53,460 bases of DNA from Cryobacterium sp. Y50. GTDB taxonomy: Bacteria; Actinomycetota; Actinomycetes; Actinomycetales; Microbacteriaceae. Under the pieces are notes generated by a model, which searched no databases, had not been told where the DNA came from, and worked only from the letters and a program-made list of their open reading frames with translations. Position 1 is the stretch's first letter, and each line of letters begins with the position of its first letter. This document shows, piece by piece, positions 17,234-26,400 of this stretch. Location: contig NZ_PJJM01000079.1 in the NCBI RefSeq assembly GCF_002929805.1, forward strand, positions 1-53,460. Reading direction: 5' to 3'. Made by a program: the position numbers and the translations under genes.

Positions 17234-18252
17234 TGCAAACGACAATCCTCATCACCGCGTCCGCCACCCTCTGGCTAGCGGCGATCCTCTGTCTGCCGTC
17301 GGCTATCAAGGGAAGCCGGCGGTCGCTTTTGTGGTTCCTGACGGCTTTCGCCCCTACCATGAGTCTTCAGCCAAAGCCGGTTTACGACGCGGTCGATTCG
17401 CTTCTGGGCGGCGCTAATACCACCTATTTCCTGTTCCATGCCTTGGCGATCGTCACCGTTGGCCTGGCCGACGTGATGGTTCAGGAGGCGGTATCTGCCT
17501 CCGGAATCACACCGAAACGAAAGATGACAACCGCCCTTGTCGCGGGTCTGGTCATCGCACTTCAGGCCGTCCTGTTCTTCACTAGTGACTGGCACGCGAT
17601 GAACAATATCTCCCAGTCGTTTATCGCCGAGTGGAGTTACACCGCCTACGCATCGACGACCTGGGTCACCATCGCACTCTTCTCCGTCTCGGTGTCTTAT
17701 GCGTGCCTGAATGATCTACGTACCCAGCCCCGGACGGTCACCCAGGTTGCCCTCGCAATCATGACCCTCGGATGCCTCTGCATTTTTATTTATGCCGTGA
17801 ACAGTCTCGTCGGCGCAGTGCAGACCGTTCTCGACCCGAGCTATGTCATGCCGAACTGGCGGGAATTTGTACAGAGAGTGGTCTTACTCTGCTCACCCAT
17901 CAGTCTCGGGGTCGGTCTGGGACTCACCGCCACCGTCGACGGGATAACCTCCAGCGGACGGAACTTTCGCGACCGTGGGCTCTTGTTGCGCATCACACCG
18001 TTGTGGCAACGCCTCCTGGCCGACACTCCCGAACTCAGCATCGAACGAGCGCTGTCACCGCTTCAGCTACTCGTCGTGCGTGGGCCCGGCGCGCACCTTT
18101 ATCGACGGCACGTCGAGATTCGGGACAGCTTGCTGCTTCACCCCGAGCAGGCCGTCAGTCCGGCCGAACGGACCCTGATCGACTTGGCCGAGGTGCGCAC
18201 GCAGGCTCCGTCGCCAACCAATCACACTCCCGTCGTTGGAACGCCGCAATGA
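17233..18252 (+). CDS. seven-TM membrane protein, MAB_1171c-like
   Basis: A 339-residue membrane protein with about seven hydrophobic segments in residues 1-240 (TILITASATLWLAAILCLPS, FHALAIVTVGLADVM, ALVAGLVIALQAVLFF, WVTIALFSVSVSYACL, VALAIMTLGCLCIFIYAVNS and others) and a soluble C-terminal domain of about 95 residues (RDRGLLLRITPLWQRLLADT). This is the layout of the actinobacterial family annotated as MAB_1171c putative transporter, which travels with ImmA-like peptidases and XRE regulators. It overlaps both neighbours by 1-3 nt. A receptor role feeding the peptidase is an inference; transport has not been shown to my knowledge. Confidence 0.75.
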   Translation: MQTTILITASATLWLAAILCLPSAIKGSRRSLLWFLTAFAPTMSLQPKPVYDAVDSLLGGANTTYFLFHALAIVTVGLADVMVQEAVSASGITPKRKMTTALVAGLVIALQAVLFFTSDWHAMNNISQSFIAEWSYTAYASTTWVTIALFSVSVSYACLNDLRTQPRTVTQVALAIMTLGCLCIFIYAVNSLVGAVQTVLDPSYVMPNWREFVQRVVLLCSPISLGVGLGLTATVDGITSSGRNFRDRGLLLRITPLWQRLLADTPELSIERALSPLQLLVVRGPGAHLYRRHVEIRDSLLLHPEQAVSPAERTLIDLAEVRTQAPSPTNHTPVVGTPQ

Positions 18253-18704
18253 CTGCCACCCCCAACTCCGGTGCAGTGAGTCCGCAGCTGGAATTGGCGC
18301 GCAAACTCAATTTGCTGCTCGACGTCGTTGTCGCCGAGGGAAATACTCCGCACACCTATCGCCAAATCGAAGCGGGGTTGAAGGAACGCGGCCTGACCCT
18401 CTCCCGGGCACGCTGGGCATACATGATCACCGGCGAAGGTCCGCTCGTCACCGATCCGGCACTACTGACCGGCATTGCCGAGTTCTTCCGCATCCCTCCG
18501 GAGTACATGCTCGGCTCCGATGGCGACCTGCCCGAACGGGTAGACGCTCAACTCGCCTTCGTGAAGAGCCTGCGCGTTGCACGCGTGGTGAGCTTCGCTG
18601 CCCGGATGCTCGGCGATGTCTCCCCCGAGACCCTGCAGTCGATCACCGAGCTGCTCGAAAGCGACACTCCCGATCCACCTGCCGATTCAAGAGATCACGA
18701 ATAG
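18249..18704 (+). CDS. XRE-like helix-turn-helix protein
   Basis: A 151-residue protein starting at ATG 18249, overlapping the upstream stop (ATGA); the longer open frame upstream lies inside the membrane protein gene. Residues about 18-90 resemble the HTH_3/EspR-type fold (LARKLNLLLDVVVAEG, HTYRQIEAGLKERGLTLSRA, WAYMITGEGPLVTD, FFRIPPEYMLG). EspR-like and ESX-linked regulators have the same YRQI...L....R.....G pattern and an acidic C-terminal helix, seen here. Third member of the peptidase unit and the likely substrate of the ImmA-like protease (inference). Confidence 0.8.
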   Translation: MTATPNSGAVSPQLELARKLNLLLDVVVAEGNTPHTYRQIEAGLKERGLTLSRARWAYMITGEGPLVTDPALLTGIAEFFRIPPEYMLGSDGDLPERVDAQLAFVKSLRVARVVSFAARMLGDVSPETLQSITELLESDTPDPPADSRDHE

Positions 18705-18735
18705 TGGTCCCACCCTCAACCGCAAGGAGCTTTTC

Positions 18736-19029
18736 GTGCCTATCACCGCTTTTCTCGACATCCACGTGAAAACCGAGTCACTCGCTGACGCTCCAGACGT
18801 ACTGCACGAGACGCTCATCGCTACCAGAGCCTTCAACGGATGTCTCGGCGTGGATGTCCTCGTCGATACCGAAGACCCCACCCACTTCGTACTCGTGGAG
18901 AAGTGGGCGTCACTGAAGCACGACGCCGCCTATCGTACCTTTCGAGCCGGGCCGGGAAAATCACCTCTCGGAGCAATCCTGACCGGTCCACCCCTGCTGA
19001 CCAAGTTCGAGATCGCCCTGGATATCTAA
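18736..19029 (+). CDS. antibiotic biosynthesis monooxygenase-domain protein
   Basis: A 97-residue ABM/dimeric alpha-beta barrel protein. The start is GTG 18736, fixed by a strong AAGGAG 6-7 nt upstream; the frame is open further up but has no such site. Visible: ITAFLDIHVKTESLADAP, the central TRAFNGCLGVDVLVD strand pair and FVLVEKWASLKHDAAY. Members are small cofactor-poor oxygenases or quinol monooxygenases. It runs convergently towards a second ABM protein at 19053-19379. Confidence 0.8.
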   Translation: MPITAFLDIHVKTESLADAPDVLHETLIATRAFNGCLGVDVLVDTEDPTHFVLVEKWASLKHDAAYRTFRAGPGKSPLGAILTGPPLLTKFEIALDI

Positions 19030-19052
19030 CGCAGCAGCCCGATCGGAGATCG

Positions 19053-19379
19053 TCAGCGCCTGGTGCCACCGGCGATGGCGTAGGACCACAGCTCACTACT
19101 CACACCGACCGGGCGCGCAGCCGGCTCTCCCTCTTTCGGTGTCTCGCTGCGGTGTCCGTGGGCGAAGGACGGGGACGCGAGCCACGCCTGAAAGGATTCT
19201 TCGTCGGCCCAGCGGGTAATGACGAGCCACGTCAGCCGGTCATCGGTCGGCTTGAGAAGTTCGAAGCCCTCAAAACCGGGGCGGTCGTCGACGGCACCGG
19301 CGCGGGCGGCGAAGCGCTGGGCGAGCTCGTCGCCGCCATCGCTCGGCACGGTGATGGCGTTGATTTTGATGATCGTCAT
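19053..19379 (-). CDS. antibiotic biosynthesis monooxygenase-domain protein
   Basis: A 108-residue ABM-fold protein (MTIIKINAITVPSDGGDELAQ, RPGFEGFELLKPTDDRLTWLV, TRWADEESFQAWLASPSFAHGH), close in pattern to the heme-degrading/MhuD-like and quinol monooxygenase branches. I start at ATG 19379, where the first beta strand begins; the frame is open to 19421. It is only distantly like the convergent ABM gene at 18736. Which reaction it performs cannot be read. Confidence 0.8.
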   Translation of the reverse strand: MTIIKINAITVPSDGGDELAQRFAARAGAVDDRPGFEGFELLKPTDDRLTWLVITRWADEESFQAWLASPSFAHGHRSETPKEGEPAARPVGVSSELWSYAIAGGTRR

Positions 19380-19501
19380 GGGACTGCTTTCTGTTCGAAC
19401 GCTTGTGGGTGTGTGTCCCATGCTGCCACTCTCCGCAGCCGGCTGCGGCCGCGCATCACACGGCTCTGCCGCTCAGAGGTGTTGCTTATGCTGGAAGGAC
19501 T

Positions 19502-20161
19502 ATGCGACTTCTTTTGATCCGCCATGGCCAGACTCCCGGCAACGTTCTCGGGCGGCTCGACACCGCGCATCCCGGCCCGGGGCTGACCGATCTCGGTATG
19601 CGCCAGGCCGCCGCCATTCCCGATGCACTGCGCTCCGACCCGATCGACGCCATTTTTGTCTCGACGCTGTTGCGCACTCAGCTGACGGCGCATCCGCTCG
19701 CCGCCGATCGCGGCCTCGAGCTGCAGGTCGCCGAGGGTGTGCACGAGATCGAAGCCGGGTCGCTGGAGGGGCTGCGCGATCGGGCATCCGTTCGTACCTA
19801 TCTGGAGACCGCGTTGGCTTGGGCTTCCGGCAATCTTGATAAGCGGATTCCGGGTGCTCACGACGGCCATGATTTTCTGCGCCGGTACGACGCTGACATT
19901 GCAACGGCAGCGGGGCGCTCAGAAGTGGCAGCGATATTCAGCCATGGCGCGGCGATTCGGGTCTGGACGGCAGCGCGCGCTCAGAACGTGCCGCCCTCTT
20001 TTGCCAGTGAGAACGAGCTGGACAACACCGGCGTGGTAGAGCTCACCGGCTCGCCCGAGCGGGGCTGGACCCTGCTGTCGTGGGCAGGCCTCCCGGTCGG
20101 CGGCATGGCGCTGGCCGACCTCAGCGCGGCCGACCCACTGGGCGAACCGCTCGTTGACTGA
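19502..20161 (+). CDS. histidine phosphatase family protein
   Basis: A 219-residue phosphoglycerate-mutase-like phosphatase. MRLLLIRHGQTPGN opens the protein, giving the phospho-accepting histidine at RHG; STLLRTQLTA and HEIEAGSLEG follow, and the second catalytic histidine is in FSHGAAIRVW. Start ATG 19502 has GGAAGGA directly upstream; the frame is open further up without similarity. Substrate unknown. Confidence 0.88.
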   Translation: MRLLLIRHGQTPGNVLGRLDTAHPGPGLTDLGMRQAAAIPDALRSDPIDAIFVSTLLRTQLTAHPLAADRGLELQVAEGVHEIEAGSLEGLRDRASVRTYLETALAWASGNLDKRIPGAHDGHDFLRRYDADIATAAGRSEVAAIFSHGAAIRVWTAARAQNVPPSFASENELDNTGVVELTGSPERGWTLLSWAGLPVGGMALADLSAADPLGEPLVD

Positions 20162-20206
20162 CCTCGCGCAGGTCGCCAGCGCTAAAGGTGAGCAGTCTCC
20201 GGGAAT

Positions 20207-20317
20207 CTATTGCTGCTTGGCCCGGGGCCCGCGGGGGCGTACGAGGGCGTAGCTGTCGCGCAGGAATTGCCGGGCGAGTTCGGCGGGCGCGTGGTCGCCG
20301 AGCTCGTCCGGGGTCAT
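20207..20317 (-). CDS. small conserved-looking 36-residue protein
   Basis: ATG 20317 opens a 36-codon frame ending at TAG 20207, beginning MTPDELGDHAPAELARQFLR and ending GPRAKQQ. Third codon positions are overwhelmingly G or C, which is what real genes in this window show, and the reading frame starts only 9 nt after the stop of the luciferase-like oxidoreductase on the same strand. The product would be one amphipathic helix with a basic tail. I do not recognise a family; coding status rests on codon pattern and position. Confidence 0.5.
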   Translation of the reverse strand: MTPDELGDHAPAELARQFLRDSYALVRPRGPRAKQQ

Positions 20318-20326
20318 CACACCAAT

Positions 20327-21325
20327 CTAGGCCGCGACGAGATTCATCGCATCTGCAGTGAGTACGACCGAGCGCAGGCGTTCCTCGATCAGCGGCGACT
20401 GGTGGGCCAGAATCAGCTCGTCGGCCCCGGTCCCCTCGGCGAACTCCTCGAGATAGGCGCGCACCTCGTCCGCCGTTCCGACGGCAGAATACCGCATCAT
20501 GTTGGCGATGTTTCGGCCCTCGGGGGTCGTCAGAAAGACGTCGATCTGGTCGTCGCTGTACTCGGGCGCAGCCGGACCGCGGGAGAGCATGCCGCGCACC
20601 CGAATGCGGCGGGTCGTCTCAAACTGCTGGGTAGCATCCGCTTTCTCATCGGCCGCGATCACGTTGGCGGCGATGATGAGGTGCGGGGCGGCGAGCTGCT
20701 CCGAGGGCGTGAAGTCGCGGCGATAGAGCGCGATAGCCTCGTGCAGCGCATCGGGCGCGAAGTGCGAGGCGAAGGCGTATGGCAGGCCGAGTGCAGCGGC
20801 GAGGCCGGCGCCAAACAGCGACGAGCCGAGAATGTAGAGCGGAACGTTGGTGCCGGCACCGGGGACGGCCTGCACGCCGGGCACGATCGACTGGCCGCGC
20901 AGGTAGGCCTGCAGTTCCATGACGTCCTGCGGAAACTGGTCGGAGGCGCGCGGGTCGCGGCGCATCGCCCGAGCGGTGTTCTGGTCGCTGCCGGGCGCCC
21001 GGCCAAGGCCGAGGTCGATGCGGTCGGGGTACAGCTCGGCGAGGGTGCCGTACTGTTCCGCGATCACCAGTGGTGAGTGGTTGGGTAGCATAACGCCGCC
21101 AGATCCAAGCCTAATCGTGCTGGTCTGCCCGGCGACGTGGCCGATCAGAATGCTCGTGGCCGACGATCCGATGCTAGCCATATTGTGGTGCTCGGCATAC
21201 CAGACGCGCTCATACCCATGTTTTTCGGCGGCTTGGGCGAGAGCGACGCTCGCTGCAAAGCTCTCCCGAGCGGTCTGCCCGGGGGCAATCGGAGCGAGGT
21301 CAAGTATGGAAAGCGGAATAGTCAT
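20327..21325 (-). CDS. LLM-class (luciferase-like) flavin-dependent oxidoreductase
   Basis: A 332-residue TIM-barrel flavoprotein of the bacterial luciferase family. Opening [39 protein letters not shown] and [20 protein letters not shown] match the subgroup of single-component LLM oxidoreductases; [12 protein letters not shown] follows. Uses reduced FMN or F420; which one is not decidable here. The small gene at 20207 follows it closely, probably in the same transcript. Confidence 0.9.
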   Translation of the reverse strand: MTIPLSILDLAPIAPGQTARESFAASVALAQAAEKHGYERVWYAEHHNMASIGSSATSILIGHVAGQTSTIRLGSGGVMLPNHSPLVIAEQYGTLAELYPDRIDLGLGRAPGSDQNTARAMRRDPRASDQFPQDVMELQAYLRGQSIVPGVQAVPGAGTNVPLYILGSSLFGAGLAAALGLPYAFASHFAPDALHEAIALYRRDFTPSEQLAAPHLIIAANVIAADEKADATQQFETTRRIRVRGMLSRGPAAPEYSDDQIDVFLTTPEGRNIANMMRYSAVGTADEVRAYLEEFAEGTGADELILAHQSPLIEERLRSVVLTADAMNLVAA

Positions 21326-21403
21326 ACTGGGGGCAACGCTTTCACGCGCAAATCGTTACCCGGTGCCCGAAATGGGCTCGGACGAGGCGAATCGATGCTC
21401 GAG

Positions 21404-21874
21404 TCAGCCGCGCTCGGCCAGCCGGCCGATACCCGGCACGAATCGCCCGACCCGCGCGCCGTAGGAGCGGTAGTCGGGATGCTCGGCCACGAGCATCCGC
21501 TCTTCCCAACGCGCTTTCACCGAGAGCAGACCGACCAGCGCGATCCACGCCACAATATGCCAAGCGGATGCCCCGACCAGCACGAGTGCGATGCCGCCAG
21601 TCAGGAGTCCCGCGTAGATCGGGCTGCGAATGAGCCCGTACACACCGCCGGTGATGAGCGGGGCATTCTCGCGCGGAATCGGACTCGCCGAAAGCGCCGG
21701 GCCCAGGCCGATGACACCGAGTACCGCGAGCGCGGCGCCGATCAGGCCTAACGCGATCGCCGCCACAATGATACCAAGGCTAGCCGACCAGAGAGAGCCG
21801 TGTGGCAAGAAGGCTAATGCCCCCAGCAGCAGGAATTGTGTGCCGACCAGACCGAGTGCGAGTGCACGTTTCAT
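21404..21874 (-). CDS. isoprenylcysteine carboxyl methyltransferase-like membrane protein
   Basis: A 156-residue membrane protein with about four to five TM segments and the ICMT/PEMT-type core LITGGVYGLIRSPIYAGLLT, followed by ARWEERMLVAEHPDYRSYGARVGRFVPG, where the family binds S-adenosylmethionine. Bacterial members methylate unknown small or lipid substrates. Single gene; the remnant at 21900-22160 lies just upstream. Confidence 0.85.
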   Translation of the reverse strand: MKRALALGLVGTQFLLLGALAFLPHGSLWSASLGIIVAAIALGLIGAALAVLGVIGLGPALSASPIPRENAPLITGGVYGLIRSPIYAGLLTGGIALVLVGASAWHIVAWIALVGLLSVKARWEERMLVAEHPDYRSYGARVGRFVPGIGRLAERG

Positions 21875-21899
21875 GGTCTGAGAGTACGCCCAGGCTGGT

Positions 21900-22160
21900 A
21901 GCGGGCCCAGGCAGGCTGATGCCAGATCAGCGGCCCGATGATCATCAGCGGCGATCGCACGTCGATTTAGTACGCGCTGTTCAGATCGAGGCGTGTGAGA
22001 TAAACATGCCGATCGCGACCGGGCTTATGCCGATCGGCACCAGAATCTTGGGCGCGAATCGTGGCATAAAAATGTTCGTCGACAGCTGCGCGGCCAGCAC
22101 GAGCATGGCGATCATCGACAGGAAAGACAGACCGGTCTGCATCGGCGATGACGACGTTGA
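21900..22160 (-). pseudogene. MFS drug exporter fragment, frameshifted
   Basis: On the minus strand from about 22142 the frame reads MQTGLSFLSMIAMLVLAAQL, STNIFMPRFAPKILVPIG and VAIGMF, then after a frameshift TRLDLNSAY, a stop, and SPLMIIGPLIW. This is the continuous middle-to-late part of an EmrB/QacA-type 14-TM exporter (the RFGPKPLVPIG loop, then the LTR..L.S.Y loop). Everything upstream and downstream of about 260 nt is missing. A decayed remnant, not expressed as a transporter. Confidence 0.65.
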
Positions 22161-22248
22161 TGTAAGGGGGTCCGGGGTCAGTCGTCGTGCTGCCCGCCGT
22201 TGGCGTAGGCCGCCAGCATCATCACGGTTGACGGCGTAGTGTCGACGG

Positions 22249-23109
22249 GTGCAACGTACTGAACAGACCCAAACCCTCGAGCCCACCGATTGGCGGGGCC
22301 TCGAGCAGTCCCACGAGGAACGCTCTGACGCTTTCACTCGTGGCCGCCGGGAACGCGCGGCAACCGGCCAGACGCATCCGGTTGACGATTTTCTGTTCAC
22401 CTACTACCCTTTTCGCCCAGGCCTGCTGCGCCGCTGGCATCCCGGCGCAGACGTGCTGCTCCAGGGCGCGGCCGATCTTCCTCGCGCAACGTGGAAGTGG
22501 TACCGCAGCACGGGCAGCGACAGTCAAGTGGATGTCGCCGCCTTCTCCGCAAAAAATGAGCGCGTCATCCACTTCATCGGTTCACTCCTCGCCGCGACCC
22601 GGGAACGGCCGGCCCACTTTGGCTGTTTCGGTCTGCACGAGTGGGCGATGGTCTACCGCCAGGGTGAGCACCGGCACGTCGCTCCGCTGCGACTCGGGCA
22701 GAGTGATACCGACGCCGTCGTCGACGACAACCGCATCACCTGCAGCCACTTCGACGCGTTTCGGTTTTTCACCCCGGCAGCACTGCCGCTCAACCAGCTG
22801 CAACCGTCGCGGGAGAATCAGCCGGTGATGGAGCAGCCCGGTTGCCTGCACGCCGGCATGGACATCTACAAATGGGTGATCAAGCTCGGCCCTCTGGTTC
22901 CCGGCGAGATTCTGCTCGACTCCTTCGAGCTGGCGCGCGACATTCGCCAGCTCGACATGGAGGCCTCACCATACGACCTCGCCGACTGGGGCTATGAGCC
23001 GGTCGAGGTCGAGACCGCCGCAGGCAAGGCCGAGTATGTGCGCCGGCAGCGCGGCTTCACCGCGCGCAGCAACCTGCTGCGCGGCCGCGTGGTGAAGTTG
23101 CTCGGCTGA
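22249..23109 (+). CDS. 3-methyladenine DNA glycosylase-annotated protein
   Basis: A 286-residue soluble protein of an actinobacterial family that databases label 3-methyladenine DNA glycosylase, although it lacks an obvious helix-hairpin-helix motif. Recognisable stretches: THPVDDFLFTYYPFRPGLLR, RWHPGADVLLQGA, HFGCFGLHEWAMVYR, CSHFDAFRFFTPAALPLNQL, QPGCLHAGMDIYKW and LLDSFELARDIRQLDMEASP. Many conserved His, Cys and Trp residues hint at metal or nucleotide binding. The start is GTG 22249. Repair activity should be treated as an inherited annotation. A run of CAGAT repeats starts 16 nt after the stop. Confidence 0.75.
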   Translation: MQRTEQTQTLEPTDWRGLEQSHEERSDAFTRGRRERAATGQTHPVDDFLFTYYPFRPGLLRRWHPGADVLLQGAADLPRATWKWYRSTGSDSQVDVAAFSAKNERVIHFIGSLLAATRERPAHFGCFGLHEWAMVYRQGEHRHVAPLRLGQSDTDAVVDDNRITCSHFDAFRFFTPAALPLNQLQPSRENQPVMEQPGCLHAGMDIYKWVIKLGPLVPGEILLDSFELARDIRQLDMEASPYDLADWGYEPVEVETAAGKAEYVRRQRGFTARSNLLRGRVVKLLG

Positions 23110-23125
23110 CGCAGCGCTTGCTCCT

Positions 23126-23154
23126 CAGATCAGATCAGATCAGATCAGATCAGA
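23126..23154. repeat. pentanucleotide tandem repeat (CAGAT)x5.8
   Basis: Five exact copies of CAGAT and a partial sixth, starting 16 nt after the stop of the glycosylase-annotated gene. Same unit length and the same position relative to a gene end as the CCTGA tract at 2971. Confidence 0.95.
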
Positions 23155-23294
23155 CTATTGCGCCTGATTAGGCATCGGCGGACGACAGCGCAGCAGCGTC
23201 AACTCACCGGTTATGGTGAACTCACCGACGTTGTGCGGCGTGAGGAGCGATGTTGGAACTATGCAGAGTTTTCCGAGTAACTCCACCTACCCGG

Positions 23295-23696
23295 TCAGTC
23301 GCGCAGAAACGACTCGATGATCTCGCGCAGGCGCGGCAGCCCGAACTGGTCGGCGATGGCAACGCCACTGTGCGTGCCGAGGCGAGGGTCGGCATCCGCT
23401 TCAAGGAGCAATCGCAGAATAGCCTCATTGTTGCGAAAGACCGCGCACGAGATGGCGGTCTGGCCCATCGCATTAATAGCGGATGCGTCCGCCCCGCGGC
23501 GAAGCAGGTCAGCGACGGTCTCGAGGTGCTGCTGATAGGTCGCAACGATCAACAGCGTGTCTTTGCGCGGGTTGAGCGTATTGATGGGCACCCCGGCGTC
23601 GAGCATTTCACCCAGCGGGCCGGTCAAGCCGTCGCGGGCGAGGTCAAAAACACCCTCGATGACCTGCGGGCTCGGCCCGGATGTGTTCTCGTTCAC
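23295..23696 (-). CDS. ankyrin repeat protein
   Basis: A 133-residue protein with three to four ankyrin repeats: MLDAGVPINTLNPRKDTLLI, ADLLRRGADASAINAMGQTA, LRLLLEADADPRLGTHSGVA, each with the G-A-D turn and TPL-like helix start. The start is GTG 23696, chosen because AGGAG lies 6 nt upstream; the open frame upstream is unrelated. A protein-binding scaffold of unknown partner. Confidence 0.85.
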   Translation of the reverse strand: MNENTSGPSPQVIEGVFDLARDGLTGPLGEMLDAGVPINTLNPRKDTLLIVATYQQHLETVADLLRRGADASAINAMGQTAISCAVFRNNEAILRLLLEADADPRLGTHSGVAIADQFGLPRLREIIESFLRD

Positions 23697-24157
23697 TGAC
23701 TGCTCCTGCTCGTTAAACCGTGTGTCCAGCGTAACTGGCGGCTGCGCGTGATCGTGAAAAAGGCACGATTCGGCGACCAACACCGACCACGCTGGCGACC
23801 TTTCCTGGTCGATGCCACACTCACCCAGACCCAGCCGCCGATTCCGTTGTCGTTGTACTCGCCGACCGGTTCGCCCGATTTGTGCCAGGACCCGGAGAAC
23901 GCGGGCGTGAGCGATAAGGCCATCCTCACAAAAATACCGGCGGAACTCTTCCAGCACGAGGACTAAAGGGATTCGCAGAAAGGTCCACAACTAAAACAAT
24001 ATATTCCTCAGTAAACGTTTCGTTTATGCAGCCATATTGTTTATTTGATTATGCGGCGCGCGGGTACGAGTCGGGATCGAGGGGATGCCCGACAGAATTC
24101 ATTAGTCCGAGCAAATCTGGGGAACCGGTGTCGCGGTATCCGTGGTGGAATAGGGGA
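23697..24157. other. 461-nt region between divergent genes, no intact gene
   Basis: On the minus strand about 23830-23929 encodes SGEPVGEYNDNGIGGWVWVS, which looks protein-like but has no start, no continuation and no family I recognise. About 23980-24060 is distinctly AT-rich (ACTAAAACAATATATTCCTC), unlike the rest of the window, and may hold the promoter of the hydrolase. Confidence 0.4.
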
Positions 24158-24934
24158 ATGTTGCACCGAACCGCCCCCGAGCACCTTTTCGTTCTATCGC
24201 CGGACGGCGTGCAGCTGGCCACCTACGAGCTCGGCGACCCCGAGCTCCCGACAGTATTCGTGGTACACGGCTTCGCCTCCAGCGCGATCGCCAACTGGCA
24301 CGCCACCGGGTGGACCCGCGACCTGGTCCGGGCCGGCTTTCACGTGATTGGCATCGACCAGCGCGGCCACAGAGCAAGCGATAAACCGCACTCCCCTGAC
24401 GCCTACACGATGGAACTGCTCGTCGCCGACGTTGAAGCAGTACTCGACGCGTACCTGCTTACCGAGGTGCGTTACGTCGGCTACTCACTCGGTGCCCGGG
24501 TCGGCTGGCAGGCCTCCCGCGATCTTGGCGGCCGCATCACTCACGCCGTTCTCGGCGGCATCCCCGACGGTGACCCGCTCAAACGCTTTCAGATAGCGGA
24601 TGCCCGCGCCCACCTCGAACACGGCGCCGACGTCACCGACCGCCTCACCGGCACCTACCTCAAGATGGCGAAGTCACTGCCGGGCAACGATCTTGCGGCG
24701 CTCGTCGCCCTGGTTGAAGGCATGCGCGGCGGCCCGCAGCCCGGCCGCGAGAATGCCCCGGAGCAGCCACTGCTGTTCGCGACCGGCAGCGAGGACAGCA
24801 TTCTGGACGCTTCGCGGGCACTGGCTGAGGCCGCGCCGCACGGCAGTTTCTTCGAGATCCCCGGGCGCAACCACTTCAATGCACCCACCTCGCGGCCCTT
24901 CCGCGAGACGGCGATTGCCTTCTTGACGGCTTAG
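24158..24934 (+). CDS. alpha/beta hydrolase
   Basis: A 258-residue alpha/beta hydrolase. Oxyanion motif [10 protein letters not shown] near residue 34, nucleophile elbow VGYSLGAR near 105 (catalytic Ser), acid residue in ATGSEDSIL near 210 and catalytic His in PGRNHFNAP near 238. Start ATG 24158 is where family similarity begins; a further ATG at 24026 would add 44 unconserved residues. Substrate unknown. Convergent with the VOC gene, whose stop overlaps its end. Confidence 0.88.
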   Translation: MLHRTAPEHLFVLSPDGVQLATYELGDPELPTVFVVHGFASSAIANWHATGWTRDLVRAGFHVIGIDQRGHRASDKPHSPDAYTMELLVADVEAVLDAYLLTEVRYVGYSLGARVGWQASRDLGGRITHAVLGGIPDGDPLKRFQIADARAHLEHGADVTDRLTGTYLKMAKSLPGNDLAALVALVEGMRGGPQPGRENAPEQPLLFATGSEDSILDASRALAEAAPHGSFFEIPGRNHFNAPTSRPFRETAIAFLTA

Positions 24935-25362
24935 GCGAGCGAGACTGTTCCGTCGTCGTCAACGTGCCAGCCCGGGTTGTGCGCGATCTCCCAGATGACA
25001 CCGTTCGGGTCGGCGACCTGGCCGTGAAAGATGCCGCCAAACGCGCCGTCCTGGGCCGGTTTCAGCACCGTACCGCCGGCGGCCGCCATTGCCGCAACCG
25101 TCGTGGTGACTTCGTCCCGGCTCGCAACGTTGTGCGAGAGGGTAACGCCGGTCGCGCCGGTCGTCGTGTGTTCACGCTGCAGGTCCGCGTCGAATTTCTC
25201 GGCCTCGAACAACCCGAGCATCAAGCCGGGTCCGACCTGGAAGAACACGATCTCACCGGGAACGTCCATGAGCGGCGTCCAGCCGAGGCCGTCGCGATAA
25301 AACCTGCGCACCGCCTCGAGGTCGCTCGTGGCCAGGGTGATGAAGTGCACTCGTTGTTCCAT
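24931..25362 (-). CDS. VOC family (glyoxalase-like) protein
   Basis: A 143-residue two-motif vicinal-oxygen-chelate protein: [46 protein letters not shown], then [20 protein letters not shown] near the end. The start is ATG 25362; the frame is open upstream to 25713 but that stretch is the remnant of a separate FnIII gene. It may act in resistance or small-molecule isomerisation; the function is open. Confidence 0.85.
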   Translation of the reverse strand: MEQRVHFITLATSDLEAVRRFYRDGLGWTPLMDVPGEIVFFQVGPGLMLGLFEAEKFDADLQREHTTTGATGVTLSHNVASRDEVTTTVAAMAAAGGTVLKPAQDGAFGGIFHGQVADPNGVIWEIAHNPGWHVDDDGTVSLA

Positions 25363-25384
25363 CAGGCGATTCTCCCAGAAGAGA

Positions 25385-26400
25385 CTGTGGATTAAAAAGA
25401 CACCCGAACTGACCCCGGGGAGTAACCGTCGCCGAGCGTTTCCCGACCGGTCCGATGCCGGCTTTATCGACCGCCGCCACGTCGAAGGTTTACGCGGTAC
25501 CGTTCCCGAGTCCGCCACCACCACCGATTGCGTCCGGCCGACCACGAGTTTGGTCGTCGCCAACTTTCCGCCCGTGTAGGCACACACCCGATAGCCGAGA
25601 ATAGCTGCTCTGCCGTTGGTGGGCGCCGTCCAGCGCACCGGAGCGGATGCCTTTTCCGCGATCGGTCGTCCGACCGTCACGGCCCCCGGTACCGTGCGAA
25701 CGGGCGCATACACGGCGACCTAGTCGGCGTCTCCCACGCCGCCGAACAAGACGCCAGTTGTCATGGTCATTGCGATCAACGGTGCTACCCCTGGCTGTTT
25801 ATTGATGTTAGGAGTCGACCCCGCGCGGTCACGAATGGTGAGTCTGAGTTTGCTGCCATCGGCGGACGCCGCATAGGCAAGGGGATGTTGATGAACGAGT
25901 CATTGTTCAGGTCTGATCCAAGAACGATCTGTCTCGCCACATCAACATTTCCGCAAGCGAAGCTGAGGGCAGGAGTACGCTCGCCGACACTCGTACCGCG
26001 CTCCAGAATCAGATTGGCTTTCAGGCTGTCCCCGGAGGGAAAGCCCACCCGCGGCGGCTGCGCCGATGGTTCGGCCCCGAAAACGCCACCCGGTAGTAAC
26101 CAGCGGCATGCAGTGGATCACCGTTTTCGTCCGACGGGCCGATCAAGGGCCGATGACCTGGCGTCACGGCGAAGAATCCGGCTGACAGGGCGATAGTGAC
26201 GCTGCGCTTTTGGGCGTCGAGCGATGCCGTGCCGCCCACTGTGAAGTCTTCGCCGTACAGGCCAGACCGCACGGTGCTGATATTGAGTTCGGCGACGTCG
26301 GCCGGCAAGAGAAAACGGACGCTCGTGCTGGATATCGACAAACTCATCCGGTGGTCAAGATTGATTGAGTCGTTGTTGATCGATACCGAGTGAGTATGGT
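25385..26400 (-). pseudogene. decayed gene for a secreted FnIII-domain protein
   Basis: Minus-strand sequence from about 26400 down to 25385 reads as one protein only when frames are switched. Pieces in order: SVSINNDSINLDHRMSLSIS, VRFLLPADVAELNISTVRSG, LSAGFFAVTPGHRPLIG, VGFPSGDSLKANLILERG, DVARQIVLGSDLNNDSF, KLRLTIRDRAGSTPNINKQP, [30 protein letters not shown], then an FnIII domain ([20 protein letters not shown] ... [24 protein letters not shown]). In the FnIII part one base is missing after VVVA and the usual Tyr of GTAYTF is TAA. At least three frameshifts and two nonsense codons. Identity of the N-terminal part unknown. Confidence 0.65.
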
